From Candidatus Omnitrophota bacterium (lineage in GTDB: Bacteria; Omnitrophota; Gorgyraeia; Zapsychrales; Fredricksoniimonadaceae): a stretch of 47,294 bases of DNA. The notes under the pieces were generated by a model. That model was not told where the DNA came from. It saw nothing but the letters and a program-made list of their open reading frames with translations, and made no database searches. A program made the position numbers and the translations under genes. Below are positions 27,390-37,980 of this stretch, piece after piece; position 1 is the first letter of the stretch; every line of letters starts with the position of its first letter. The DNA lies in contig CAJBYM010000081.1 of the NCBI GenBank assembly GCA_903959815.1, positions 1 to 47,294 of the forward strand, written 5' to 3'.

Positions 27390-28684
27390 GCCGCGTACAC
27401 CACTTTCCCGCCGCAGATCGTTTTAACAACATGTCCTTTTAAAGTCCATCCTACAAACGGCGAGTTCTTGGATTTTGAAACAAAATCTTCTCGGCGAACG
27501 ACCCATTCTTTTTCAAGATCAACGATCACAATATCCGCATCCCTGCCTTCTGCAATAACGCCCTTTTGAGACAACCCGACGATACGTGCAGGAGCAGCGG
27601 ACATTTTATCAACCGCCTGGACCAGCGTCAGCACCCCCGGAGCCACAAGTTCTTTCATCACAAGACCAAATGCCGTCTCAAGGCCGATCAAACCCGGTGG
27701 CGCGGCATCAAAATCCACTTCCTTATCTTCATGGGTATGCGGTGCATGATCGGTCGCAATGCAATCGATCGTCCCGTCTTTCAATCCCGCCTTGATCGCC
27801 GCGACATCGGCCGCGGTACGCAAAGGCGGCGACATTTTCGTCGACGTATCAAATCCCCTGACCGCATCTTCCGTCAAAGCAAAATGATGCGGCATGACTT
27901 CCGCTGTGACAGGAATACCCTGCTTCTTGGCATGACGGATAAGATCAACCGAGCGGGCTGCGCTCATATGCATGAAATGAACCGGGGTTTTTAAATAATG
28001 CGCCAGCTCAATATCACGTGCCACAATGACGGTCTCTGCCACCGTCGGATCGCCTTTAAGACCAAGCTTGGTAGAAACGGCACCTTCATTCATGACCCCG
28101 GACGCTGTCAAATTCGGATCCTGACAATGCTGCATCACCAAAAGTCCTGCCATGCGCGCATAATCCATAGCCCGGCGCATAAGCCCGGCATTCATCAGTG
28201 TATTGCCGTCATCGGTCACGGCCAAACATCCCGCGCGCTTAAGCTCCATCATTTCCGTCAGTTGTCCACCCTCGCGATTCTTGGTGATCGCTCCAACGGG
28301 ATACACATTGGTCAGCCCGACTTTCTTGGCCTGATCAAACACGAACTGGACCACCTGCGCCGTATCAATGGTCGGTTTGGTATTCGGCATGGCAAAGATC
28401 GACGTAAATCCACCCTTTACCGCAGCACGGCTGCCGCTTTCGATGGTCTCTTTATCTTCACGGCCAGGTTCACGCAAATGCACATGCAGATCAATAAAGC
28501 CGGGCATCACGGTCTTACCCGCAGCATCAATGACCTGGGCATCATCATTCGCAAGCCCCTGACTGATCCGGGTGATCTTTCCATTCTCGATCAAAATATC
28601 TTTCAGTCCGGACAACTCTCCTCCGGCATTGGATCCATTCACGATCTTCGCATGTTTAATAAGAAGCGTCATATCAACCCTCAC
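27386..28684 (-). CDS. pyrC: Dihydroorotase
   Basis: GFIDLHVHLREPGREDKETI, DDGNTLM, ATDHAPHT. Confidence 0.97.
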   Translation of the reverse strand: MRVDMTLLIKHAKIVNGSNAGGELSGLKDILIENGKITRISQGLANDDAQVIDAAGKTVMPGFIDLHVHLREPGREDKETIESGSRAAVKGGFTSIFAMPNTKPTIDTAQVVQFVFDQAKKVGLTNVYPVGAITKNREGGQLTEMMELKRAGCLAVTDDGNTLMNAGLMRRAMDYARMAGLLVMQHCQDPNLTASGVMNEGAVSTKLGLKGDPTVAETVIVARDIELAHYLKTPVHFMHMSAARSVDLIRHAKKQGIPVTAEVMPHHFALTEDAVRGFDTSTKMSPPLRTAADVAAIKAGLKDGTIDCIATDHAPHTHEDKEVDFDAAPPGLIGLETAFGLVMKELVAPGVLTLVQAVDKMSAAPARIVGLSQKGVIAEGRDADIVIVDLEKEWVVRREDFVSKSKNSPFVGWTLKGHVVKTICGGKVVYAA

Positions 28685-28697
28685 TGTTTATTGCGTA

Positions 28698-30208
<1,511 letters not shown>

Positions 30209-30276
30209 CTAAGAATCCTTGCCTATAAGATCCGCTTCGGCCCCGGGCGCCGATAGCGACCTGGTGGCCTTCGGGA

Positions 30277-30304
30277 TAATTGGCCAAGAATCCTTGGCCA
30301 ATTA
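30277..30304. repeat. Hairpin of AAG-AATC-CTT family, in pyr leader
   Basis: TAATTGGCCAAG-AATC-CTTGGCCAATTA, 12-bp perfect stem; degenerate second copy at ~30204-30225. Confidence 0.9.
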
Positions 30305-30342
30305 AAAAAACCTTCCCCCGCGCACGTGCACAGAAGAAGGCT
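30304..30342 (-). terminator. pyr leader intrinsic terminator (attenuator)
   Basis: Minus AGCCTTCTTC...GGGGGAAGGTTTTTTT. Confidence 0.8.
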
Positions 30343-30376
30343 GAATTAGCTAGAAGCGTTCTTATTCTCATAAGTT

Positions 30377-30407
30377 CCTTGCCGACCTCTCAGGGCCGAA
30401 TTAAAGG
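30377..30407 (-). promoter_or_regulatory. PyrR-binding RNA element
   Basis: Minus CCTTTAATTCGGCCCTGAGAGGTCGGCAAGG; contains CCNGNGAGGY core, hexaloop CTGAGA. Confidence 0.85.
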
Positions 30408-30424
30408 CGTTCCAAAGCTTATAA

Positions 30425-30453
30425 AATATAACACCCCGCCCCCTTTTTGTCAA
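30425..30453 (-). promoter_or_regulatory. pyr operon sigma70-type promoter
   Basis: TTGACA - 17 nt - TATATT on minus strand. Confidence 0.8.
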
Positions 30454-30477
30454 GGACGAGGATCGAGCGGATAAAAG

Positions 30478-30873
30478 TCAAAGCCAGAAGGCTTTACGGT
30501 AGTGCTCTCCAATAAGCTTATCACGGGTGATCAGCAAAGCATCGTCCACCATGGCCTGGGCCACGATCAAGCGGTCGAAAGGATCCCTGGTCCAGGAAAC
30601 ACGGACGGATTCCAGAATCACAGACGCAAAATTCGCATCGCAAAGCTTAAGACCCAGCTCAGCACGCATGTCCCTCAAGAAGGTGTCGACCTTGATATCA
30701 ACTTTCTTTGCCTCCCGCAGGAACTGAATCTCCAAAAGGACCATAGGAGAAACATAAAGATCCACATTGTCCAAAAGTTTCAAGACACGCGCAGGGAACA
30801 AATCTTTGCGTCCGGCATAAAGCCAGACCGCGGTATGAGTATCTAGATGAACGGCGTCCACTCTTTTGACCAA
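30478..30873 (-). CDS. PIN-domain toxin (VapC-like)
   Basis: VHLDTHTAVWL, VSPMVLLEI, RDPFDRLIVAQAMVDDALLITRD. Confidence 0.9.
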   Translation of the reverse strand: MVKRVDAVHLDTHTAVWLYAGRKDLFPARVLKLLDNVDLYVSPMVLLEIQFLREAKKVDIKVDTFLRDMRAELGLKLCDANFASVILESVRVSWTRDPFDRLIVAQAMVDDALLITRDKLIGEHYRKAFWL

Positions 30874-31070
30874 TCCATATGAACCAGGGTTTCAGGAGCG
30901 CATCGGATAACATCTCTCTTCTTCAAGTGTGCAAGGCGTGATCGCTTCTCAACTGGCACAAGAAGAACCGACTGCCCTTTGCGGGTAACCGTGACAGGCC
31001 TGCCTGTACGGGCCACACGGTCGATAACTTTGTAGATGTTCTTGCGGAATTGCGTTGCCGTGATCGTCAT
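30843..31070 (-). CDS. Phd/YefM-family antitoxin
   Basis: MTITATQFRKNIYKVIDRVARTGRPVTVTRKGQSVLLVPVEK; SD GGAGG; overlaps toxin. Confidence 0.88.
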   Translation of the reverse strand: MTITATQFRKNIYKVIDRVARTGRPVTVTRKGQSVLLVPVEKRSRLAHLKKRDVIRCAPETLVHMDWSKEWTPFI

Positions 31071-31088
31071 AATTTGACCTCCACAACA

Positions 31089-31134
31089 ACTATAAAACAT
31101 GAAACGTACGCTGTCAACTCCCATAACGTACGCT
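31089..31134 (-). promoter_or_regulatory. TA promoter with tandem AGCGTACGTT operator sites
   Basis: TTGACA (31117-31112) - 17 nt - TATAGT (31094-31089) on minus; AACGTACGCT at 31103-31112 and 31125-31134 (+ strand). Confidence 0.75.
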
Positions 31135-31146
31135 TATACTATTTCT

Positions 31147-31812
31147 TCAGGAAGGAAAACTGAGGAGAACCACGAATTCACCCTTAGGCTCATGCTGGGT
31201 AAAATGCGCCAGGAGCACGCTGGCCTTATCCTCCAGCCTTTCCTCAAACTTCTTGGTGATCTCGCGCGTGATAACAATGACCGGATCGCCCAGGACCTCT
31301 TCAATATCCTTAAGCGATTTCAGGATCCTGTGGGGAGATTCATAAAAGATCACAGTGCCGCCAATACGCGCCGCTTCCTCGATCTTCTTTTTACGTGCAC
31401 CGGGCTTGACCGGCATAAAACCCAGAAATGAAAAACGGTCTGTCGGCAACGCAGATAACGACAAAGCTGCAATGGCCGCGCACGCTCCCGGGATGACCGT
31501 AATGGGAATGCCGTTATCTTTAGCAAAACGCACGAGACGGAACCCCGGATCACTAATGCCCGGCGTTCCTGCATCCGATATCAAAGCAACACTTTTCCCC
31601 AATCTGAGTGATTCAAGAAGTTGCTTGGCCCGGGCATCCTCGTTATGCTCAAAACAGCTAATCAAAGGCGCGGTGATCTCATATTCCTTGCACAATATCC
31701 CGGAATGACGCGTATCCTCGGCGGCAATAAGGTCAACGCTCTTCAAGACCTCGATGGCGCGCAGCGTCATATCCTTTAAATTCCCGATGGGGGTCGAAAC
31801 AATATAAAGCAT
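31147..31812 (-). CDS. rsmI: 16S rRNA (cytidine-2'-O)-methyltransferase RsmI
   Basis: LYIVSTPIGNLKDMTLRAIEVLKSVDLIAAEDTRHS, DAGTPGISDPGFRLV. Confidence 0.97.
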   Translation of the reverse strand: MLYIVSTPIGNLKDMTLRAIEVLKSVDLIAAEDTRHSGILCKEYEITAPLISCFEHNEDARAKQLLESLRLGKSVALISDAGTPGISDPGFRLVRFAKDNGIPITVIPGACAAIAALSLSALPTDRFSFLGFMPVKPGARKKKIEEAARIGGTVIFYESPHRILKSLKDIEEVLGDPVIVITREITKKFEERLEDKASVLLAHFTQHEPKGEFVVLLSFPS

Positions 31813-31813
31813 C

Positions 31814-32167
31814 TCAGCGATCCCAATCAATATGTTCTGCGGCAAGGATCACAAGAGCCTTGCAGATCTTTTCATCATGGATCTGGATAGACGGACTGCC
31901 ATCCTTGGGACGGACATTCACGTGGGAACGAAACTCGAATGCCTCAACCCAAGGACGGTCGAAATAAAGACTGAACCCCCAAAGACTTTTTAAATCCGAC
32001 CCATCGGCCAAAAGCAGCGCCTCAATATCATGGTGCATGGGACCGCCGACACCCAAGACCTTTCTGTCAAGATCAGCTACAATCTTGATCACATCCACCT
32101 GGTCGTCACCCGACAAAGCCTGAAGTTCACTACGGGAAATGCGCTCCTTGACAAGACGAATGGCCAC
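31814..32167 (-). CDS. DUF5674-like small protein
   Basis: VKIVADLDRKVLGVGGPMHHDIEALLLADGSDLKSLWGFSLYF-type sequence. Confidence 0.65.
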   Translation of the reverse strand: MAIRLVKERISRSELQALSGDDQVDVIKIVADLDRKVLGVGGPMHHDIEALLLADGSDLKSLWGFSLYFDRPWVEAFEFRSHVNVRPKDGSPSIQIHDEKICKALVILAAEHIDWDR

Positions 32168-32181
32168 GACGACCTCCGGGG

Positions 32182-34014
32182 TTACTCAACCGTCACAGAC
32201 TTCGCAAGATTCCTGGGCTGATCCACATCACAACCGCGATTGACCGCGATCGCATACGCCAAGAACTGCAGCGGCAAGGCCGCTAGAAGAGGTGTTAGCA
32301 ATTTATGCGTTCGCGGAATGGTGATCACATGCGTCGCGTGCGATGAGATCACCTGATCGCCTTCCGTCGCGATGGCAATCACTTTACCCTTACGGGAAAG
32401 GATCTCCTGAATATTAGAGATCATCTTTTCGTAAACATCCGATTGCGGCGCAATGCAAACAACCGCGCGGTATTCATCAATGAGCGCAATAGGCCCATGC
32501 TTCATCTCACCGGCCGCATAGCCTTCAGCGGGAATATAAGAAATTTCTTTAAGCTTCAAAGCCCCCTCGAGCGCAGAAGGATAATTGATATTACGGCCAA
32601 GGTAAAGAAAACAGCCGAAATGCGAAAAGTCCTTGGCCATGGATGTGATCTTGCCCAATCCTTTAAGGATCTTGCGATACAAGGCAGGAATTTCTACCAG
32701 ATCCTTGATGAGCTGCAAACAAGCCTTAGGCGCGAGGCCACCATGTACTTCGGCCAATTTTAGCGCAAAAATATAAAACATAAAAAGCTGGGCCGTATAC
32801 GCCTTGGTCGAGGCCACACCGATCTCCGGTCCCGCATGCGTATAAAGCACCCCGTCAGATTCGCGCGCCAGCGAGGAACCGATCACATTGCAGATCGACA
32901 CGACCTTGGCGCCTTTGGCGCGCGCTTCACGGATCGCCGCAAGGGTATCTGCCGTTTCACCCGACTGACTGACAGCTACAACCAGCGTCTTTTTATCAAC
33001 CAGAAGTGTGCGGTAACGAAATTCGCTGGACACATCCACGTCCACCGGAACACCCGCGAGTTCCTCAATGATATAACGCCCGACAAGACCAGCATGATAC
33101 GCAGTGCCGCATGCCACCACCTTGATCCGGCTGATATTCTTAAGCGCCGCATCCGACAACCCTAATCCTTCGAGCGTCACACGACCGGCCTTCAGACGCA
33201 ATTTGAGCATCTTCGCCAGCACGTCCGGCTGCTCATGGATCTCCTTAAGCATGAAATGCGGATAACCCTGTTTCTGTGCGGCCTCCATCTGAAATGTCAC
33301 ATGATCTATTTTATATTTCACCTTCTTGCCCGCAAAAGTCATCACCTCAACGCCATCACGGCGCAACACCGCGATCTCTTTGTCTTTAAGATAAATAACC
33401 TTTCGCGTATGCCGGATGATCGCCGGGACATCGGAGGCAATAAAATTCTCCCCCTTGCCAATCCCCACAATAAGCGGACTCCCGACACGCGCGGCCACCA
33501 AAGTCGCGGGATCATCCGAAGAAACAACGCCGATGGCAAAGGCACCTTCAAGGTCCTGGATCGCACGCTGAACTGCCTGGACAATATCGCCTTCAAAATA
33601 TTCCGAGATCAAATGAACAATAACTTCCGTGTCCGTCTCGGAAAGAAATTTATAACCTTTACGGATCAAAGCAGCTTTTAGGGTTTGATAATTCTCAATG
33701 ATGCCGTTATGAACAACAGCAATGGTCTGATCAAGATTAGAATGTGGATGAGAATTCTTGCGGCAAGGGGCACCATGCGTCGCCCAACGCGTATGCGCAA
33801 TGCCGATGTGAGCTTTCGGCATGGGATCTTTGAGCATGAGCTCTTCGAGGCAACGGATCTTGCCTTGTTCTTTGCGGATCTCGAGCGTTCCTCCGGCAGC
33901 CGGAACAACACACACACCGCTGGAATCATAACCGCGGTACTCAAGATTCTTCAATCCTTCAATGAGGATCGGAAGAGCTTCTTTACCGCCGACATAGCCT
34001 GTGATCCCGCACAT
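32182..34014 (-). CDS. glmS: Glutamine-fructose-6-phosphate aminotransferase (isomerizing)
   Basis: MCGITGYVG Ntn-hydrolase start; two SIS domains; C-term QPRNLAKSVTVE. Confidence 0.99.
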   Translation of the reverse strand: MCGITGYVGGKEALPILIEGLKNLEYRGYDSSGVCVVPAAGGTLEIRKEQGKIRCLEELMLKDPMPKAHIGIAHTRWATHGAPCRKNSHPHSNLDQTIAVVHNGIIENYQTLKAALIRKGYKFLSETDTEVIVHLISEYFEGDIVQAVQRAIQDLEGAFAIGVVSSDDPATLVAARVGSPLIVGIGKGENFIASDVPAIIRHTRKVIYLKDKEIAVLRRDGVEVMTFAGKKVKYKIDHVTFQMEAAQKQGYPHFMLKEIHEQPDVLAKMLKLRLKAGRVTLEGLGLSDAALKNISRIKVVACGTAYHAGLVGRYIIEELAGVPVDVDVSSEFRYRTLLVDKKTLVVAVSQSGETADTLAAIREARAKGAKVVSICNVIGSSLARESDGVLYTHAGPEIGVASTKAYTAQLFMFYIFALKLAEVHGGLAPKACLQLIKDLVEIPALYRKILKGLGKITSMAKDFSHFGCFLYLGRNINYPSALEGALKLKEISYIPAEGYAAGEMKHGPIALIDEYRAVVCIAPQSDVYEKMISNIQEILSRKGKVIAIATEGDQVISSHATHVITIPRTHKLLTPLLAALPLQFLAYAIAVNRGCDVDQPRNLAKSVTVE

Positions 34015-34022
34015 AATGACAC

Positions 34023-34081
34023 CTCAAAAAATCAGGCCATAGGCGCGCAAGGAAAAACCCTGTTAGCCTATGGCCAAAAAA
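34023..34081. terminator. 10-bp perfect hairpin with flanking A/T runs between bL27-like gene and glmS
   Basis: GGCCATAGGC (34035-34044) / GCCTATGGCC (34066-34075); TGATTTTTTG follows on minus strand, AAAAAA on plus. Confidence 0.6.
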
Positions 34082-34095
34082 GATCTGCGCTCTGA

Positions 34096-34359
34096 TTATG
34101 CCTTAGCGACAGCCCCGACGGGACGCACATTGACATAGGTCACACGATTACCCTGCTTCGTACGCTTCTTGGTGAAATAAACTTCGCCTGCGCAGGCGGC
34201 AGAAAGATGCATGCGGCCGCGAACATTAACACCCGGCTTCCATACATCGCCCTCGCGCGTCAAAACCGTGCCTTCTTTGACCTTTTGACCACCGGAAACT
34301 TTTATACCGGCTGTTTCGCAATAAATCTTGTGGGATAAACCTCCAACTCGACCGCCCAT
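34096..34359 (-). CDS. rpmA: Divergent bL27-like ribosomal protein
   Basis: GIKVSGGQKVKEGTVLTREGDVWKPGVNVRGRMHLSAACAGEVYFTKKR aligns by eye with L27 GVKRFGGQ-VKAG-IIVRQRGT-F-PG-NV-GRDHTLFAL-DG-VKFERK. Confidence 0.7.
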   Translation of the reverse strand: MGGRVGGLSHKIYCETAGIKVSGGQKVKEGTVLTREGDVWKPGVNVRGRMHLSAACAGEVYFTKKRTKQGNRVTYVNVRPVGAVAKA

Positions 34360-34459
34360 GATGACTCTACCTCGTTAATGATTGATCTGACTTAACCTCA
34401 AATTAGGTCAAGAATATACACCATTTTCGCTTTTTCGCAAAGGCTTTTCTCGCCTCGGG

Positions 34460-35224
34460 TTATTTCTTTAATAAAGCCTGGATCTCGGCTGTCCATGCCT
34501 CTGGGCTGCGTGCAGACGTCTTTTTGCCATTAATAAAATATGTCGGCGTCCCACGAACATCGGATTTTCCTGCCAGCGCCACATCAGCCTCAATCTTCTT
34601 TTCAAATGCCGCGTCCTTACCCTTCATATCCTGGACAAACCGTTCCACATTCAGGCCGATTTTGCCTGCAAATTCTTTATACTTTTCATCAGAAAGATCA
34701 GCGCCACCAGCAATCACAAGATCTGCCATTTCAAAATATTTACCTTGCTCTCCTGCCGCAAAGGCCGCCTTGGCCGCTGAGCGCGCGTTCGGATGGAACG
34801 CCAAAGGATAATTCTTGATGATGATCTTCACATCATTGGGGAATGCCTTATAAACCTCATTGATCAACGGATGGAACCGGGCGCAGAACGGGCACTGGAA
34901 ATCCGCAAATTCCACAATGGTGATCTTGGCATCAGCCTTACCCAAAACATATGAATCCGCGACAGGCAGATCATACACCTTGCTCAAATCCTCTGCAGGA
35001 GGCTGTTGCGGCGCTTGACGCCCAGGAACCTGCTTTAACCCCTTGACCTGAGCTTCCAAATTATCAACGCGCACTGTTAACTTTCCGACATCTTTAAGCG
35101 CAACGGTTAACGGCGCGATCGCAATATTAATCCCCAGGCTTACCGCAAAAATAAAACTCCCAATCACCAAAACACCGATCAATGATCCGACAACAACTGT
35201 CAATGCCTTATCTTGAACCGCCAT
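34460..35224 (-). CDS. DsbA-like thioredoxin-fold protein, membrane anchored
   Basis: N-term TM; VEFADFQCPFCARFHPLINEV; VRGTPTYFINGKK. Confidence 0.93.
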   Translation of the reverse strand: MAVQDKALTVVVGSLIGVLVIGSFIFAVSLGINIAIAPLTVALKDVGKLTVRVDNLEAQVKGLKQVPGRQAPQQPPAEDLSKVYDLPVADSYVLGKADAKITIVEFADFQCPFCARFHPLINEVYKAFPNDVKIIIKNYPLAFHPNARSAAKAAFAAGEQGKYFEMADLVIAGGADLSDEKYKEFAGKIGLNVERFVQDMKGKDAAFEKKIEADVALAGKSDVRGTPTYFINGKKTSARSPEAWTAEIQALLKK

Positions 35225-35270
35225 ATTTTCTCCTCTTTTAAAATGTTGCGCTAGTTTATCCTAATCGGCC

Positions 35271-36131
35271 CTAAAGGTCAACACCGCCAAAATGTTCCAC
35301 CATATGCTTGATGTCATCCCAGCGCTCACTGCAACCAAAGACCGCTATGATAAATGTATTACTACCTTTTGTAAAATAACCTAAGAAACACGCACGTGCC
35401 GCATTGGTATACCCCGTCTTACCATAAATATTCTGTTTCCACCCTTTGAACAAACACTTGTTGTGTGAACGCAACAAGATCATCTTGCCTTTTTGCGAAA
35501 CGATCTTCTTATATTTCACCTGCATGATCTCTCGAAAGACAGGCTTTTTCATCGCCTCCCGCAAGATCAACACCATATCATAAGCCGTAGAATACTGCGG
35601 ATCATCCGCCGGAAGCCCATGCGCATTGGCAAATAACGTGGCGCGCGCGCCGATCTGCACCGCCCGGGCATTCATCATACCCACAAATTTATCCTCAGAA
35701 CCTGCCACCGCCTCGGCAAGCGCAACAGATGCATCATTGGCCGAATTGAGCAGGGCCGCGTAAAGCAGATCCCGTACCCGGTATTTATCCCCCACATCCG
35801 CATAAATCTTGCTCGGCAGGATCGCAGCCGCTTTAGGGCTGATCGTCACGTAATCATCAAGATCAAGCTTCTCCAAAACAAGGATCGCGGTCAGAACTTT
35901 GGTCGTGCTCGCCGGAAGGATTTTTCGCCCAACATCTTTGGCATAAACCTTTCGCCCTGATTTTACATCCATCAAGAGCGCTGCTTTAGCCGAAACCACA
36001 TGCACGCCAGATCTCTTTTTTGAAGAATGCCTCTTTCTGGAACGTGCATCAACATCCGAAGGAACGAAAATCCCCGTCGCAAATACAGTCACAAGAACAA
36101 AGCCAAAAACACGCAAAGCGAAACGGTTCAT
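35271..36131 (-). CDS. D-alanyl-D-alanine carboxypeptidase (peptidase S11)
   Basis: PASTTKVLTAIL (SxxK), SANDAS (SxN), KTGYTNAA (KTG). Confidence 0.95.
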   Translation of the reverse strand: MNRFALRVFGFVLVTVFATGIFVPSDVDARSRKRHSSKKRSGVHVVSAKAALLMDVKSGRKVYAKDVGRKILPASTTKVLTAILVLEKLDLDDYVTISPKAAAILPSKIYADVGDKYRVRDLLYAALLNSANDASVALAEAVAGSEDKFVGMMNARAVQIGARATLFANAHGLPADDPQYSTAYDMVLILREAMKKPVFREIMQVKYKKIVSQKGKMILLRSHNKCLFKGWKQNIYGKTGYTNAARACFLGYFTKGSNTFIIAVFGCSERWDDIKHMVEHFGGVDL

Positions 36132-37057
36132 ACCAGGCTTCCTTTAACAGCATCCGCAACCAGCTCGATCGCTTTCTGAGCGCCTTCCGTCGGAAGAACA
36201 ACTGTTCCGCCGGCCGGACAAACACACCAACCTTTGGACGTATGCACCACCATGATCCAAATATGCTGCGAACGGTCATCTTCACTCACAACCGCATCGA
36301 CGATAGCCCGCTTGATCAGAGGATCATACAAAAGCTCCCCGAACTTAACGGTCGTAGGGCCCCACATATTCTCCAAACGGACCTTGGAAAAATTAACATC
36401 ATCAAAAAAATACGTTCTCATCTGACAGCCTCCTTGAGCCACATCCTGATGTTCTGTTTTCGTCAAGGTCAGCTCATAAAATTCTGACTGCCCCGCATCC
36501 GACCATTTACGCTCAAATTTTGTCCCGAATGTTGCCGGGATCACAGCCGCGCTCATATAAAAACCGGTCCCCGCCACATTTTCCGCGATCCACGCCGCAT
36601 ACGGCTGATGATCCGTCACAATATAAAGGACCGCACCATCGACCAGCCGGCTGTTGATAAGACGCAAGACACCCGGTGTAAACAAACGATGCTTAGCATG
36701 ACGCTTTTTAGGCCAGGGACATGGAAAAAGACAATGCACGCGACTGAGCGAACGCTGAGGAAAAAGATAACGAAAGCCCCAAACCGCATCCATGCGCATT
36801 AAACGCACATTATTCAGTTTTGTATCATGCACTTTACGCAAGGTCTTTAAGATGCGCTTCGCGCACTGCTCAAACCCAAGGAAATTCTTATCCGGCGCAT
36901 CCGAAGCGATACGCGCAAGATACTCACCCGTTCCAAATCCGATCTCGATCTCCAGCACAGCTGAACGGCCAAATACTTTATTCTGGTCCAGAGGAAAAAG
37001 ATGTTCTTCTAACGGAAGGAATGACGCCAAAGATCCATAGGCGTAATTATTCTTCAT
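36128..37057 (-). CDS. trmB: tRNA (guanine-N7)-methyltransferase TrmB with C-terminal extension
   Basis: LEIEIGFGTGEYLARIA, FPCPWPKKRHAKHRL. Confidence 0.88.
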   Translation of the reverse strand: MKNNYAYGSLASFLPLEEHLFPLDQNKVFGRSAVLEIEIGFGTGEYLARIASDAPDKNFLGFEQCAKRILKTLRKVHDTKLNNVRLMRMDAVWGFRYLFPQRSLSRVHCLFPCPWPKKRHAKHRLFTPGVLRLINSRLVDGAVLYIVTDHQPYAAWIAENVAGTGFYMSAAVIPATFGTKFERKWSDAGQSEFYELTLTKTEHQDVAQGGCQMRTYFFDDVNFSKVRLENMWGPTTVKFGELLYDPLIKRAIVDAVVSEDDRSQHIWIMVVHTSKGWCVCPAGGTVVLPTEGAQKAIELVADAVKGSLV

Positions 37058-37488
37058 TTCTCAGCCTTAACCGGAACAGCTACCACTTGCGGCATCATCA
37101 GTAAAGCCAACCCATCACGGCCCACCGCAACGACAAGGCCGGCTTTATAAACTACGGGAAAAAGCTCTGTTTCCGCAATACGTGCGCCCGCTGCTGCAGG
37201 GCGAACAACATACCGGTCAACCTGATACACAACATCCTTGATCTTCATGATCTCTGAAGAATATAAATTCTGTGATTCCAAAGATTTAACCATCCCCGTA
37301 TCCGGATCAACTTCATAACCCACCATCACGCGCGCATCCATGATGGCTGATACACTCGCGCGGGTCATGCCGAGCGTCACGCGATCAGTGGGCTTCGCCG
37401 AAACACCCGAAGGAACAATAGAATTGGGAACAGTCACACACCCACTAACAACAAGCGCCAATACCCCCACAAGAAATCTTCTTTTCAT
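37054..37488 (-). CDS. Putative lipoprotein (SmpA/OmlA-like small domain)
   Basis: MKRRFLVGVLALVVSGC lipobox; VTLGMTRASVSAIMDA. Confidence 0.6.
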   Translation of the reverse strand: MKRRFLVGVLALVVSGCVTVPNSIVPSGVSAKPTDRVTLGMTRASVSAIMDARVMVGYEVDPDTGMVKSLESQNLYSSEIMKIKDVVYQVDRYVVRPAAAGARIAETELFPVVYKAGLVVAVGRDGLALLMMPQVVAVPVKAEK

Positions 37489-37497
37489 AACGACCTC

Positions 37498-37980
37498 TTA
37501 ATAAGTGCGGGCTCTGCCCGCGCTTTTCCATTCTTTAAAAAGCTCTACACAGGCCTCGCGCAAACATCCGCCATCGATCTGGACAGGGCTATGCCCCTGC
37601 GCCTTCATCCACGTATTGGCGATCGTCAGTTCATTGAACCCTGCGGCCTGAGCATCCGCGATCGAAGCCCCATACACAATACGCCCGATCTTGGCCCAAT
37701 GGATCGCACTAAAACACATCGGACAGGGTTCTGTCGTCGAATAAATGGTGCTGCCGGAAAGATCGATCGACCCCGCTGCCTTACACGCCAGGCGGATCGT
37801 ATGAACCTCCCCATGCGCCGTAATATCGGTCGTTGCCCATACCACATTATGATCACAGGCAAGTACCTTTCCGTCGGAAGCCACAAGGCATGCCCCAAAC
37901 GGCGTCTGCCCTCTCGCAATAGCTTCGCGCGTTTTTTCAATCGCCAAACGCATGAATTTCTCATCTTCAAGGGTGATCAT
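37498..37980 (-). CDS. Cytidine/deoxycytidylate deaminase family protein (guanine/tRNA-adenosine deaminase-like)
   Basis: TAHGEVHTIRLA and TTEPCPMCFSAIHWAKI zinc motifs. Confidence 0.93.
   Translation of the reverse strand: MITLEDEKFMRLAIEKTREAIARGQTPFGACLVASDGKVLACDHNVVWATTDITAHGEVHTIRLACKAAGSIDLSGSTIYSTTEPCPMCFSAIHWAKIGRIVYGASIADAQAAGFNELTIANTWMKAQGHSPVQIDGGCLREACVELFKEWKSAGRARTY

Noticed and set aside
34015-34095. glmS ribozyme upstream of glmS
   Set aside because: Intergenic segment too short and lacks the conserved ribozyme core; only a hairpin/terminator is present.
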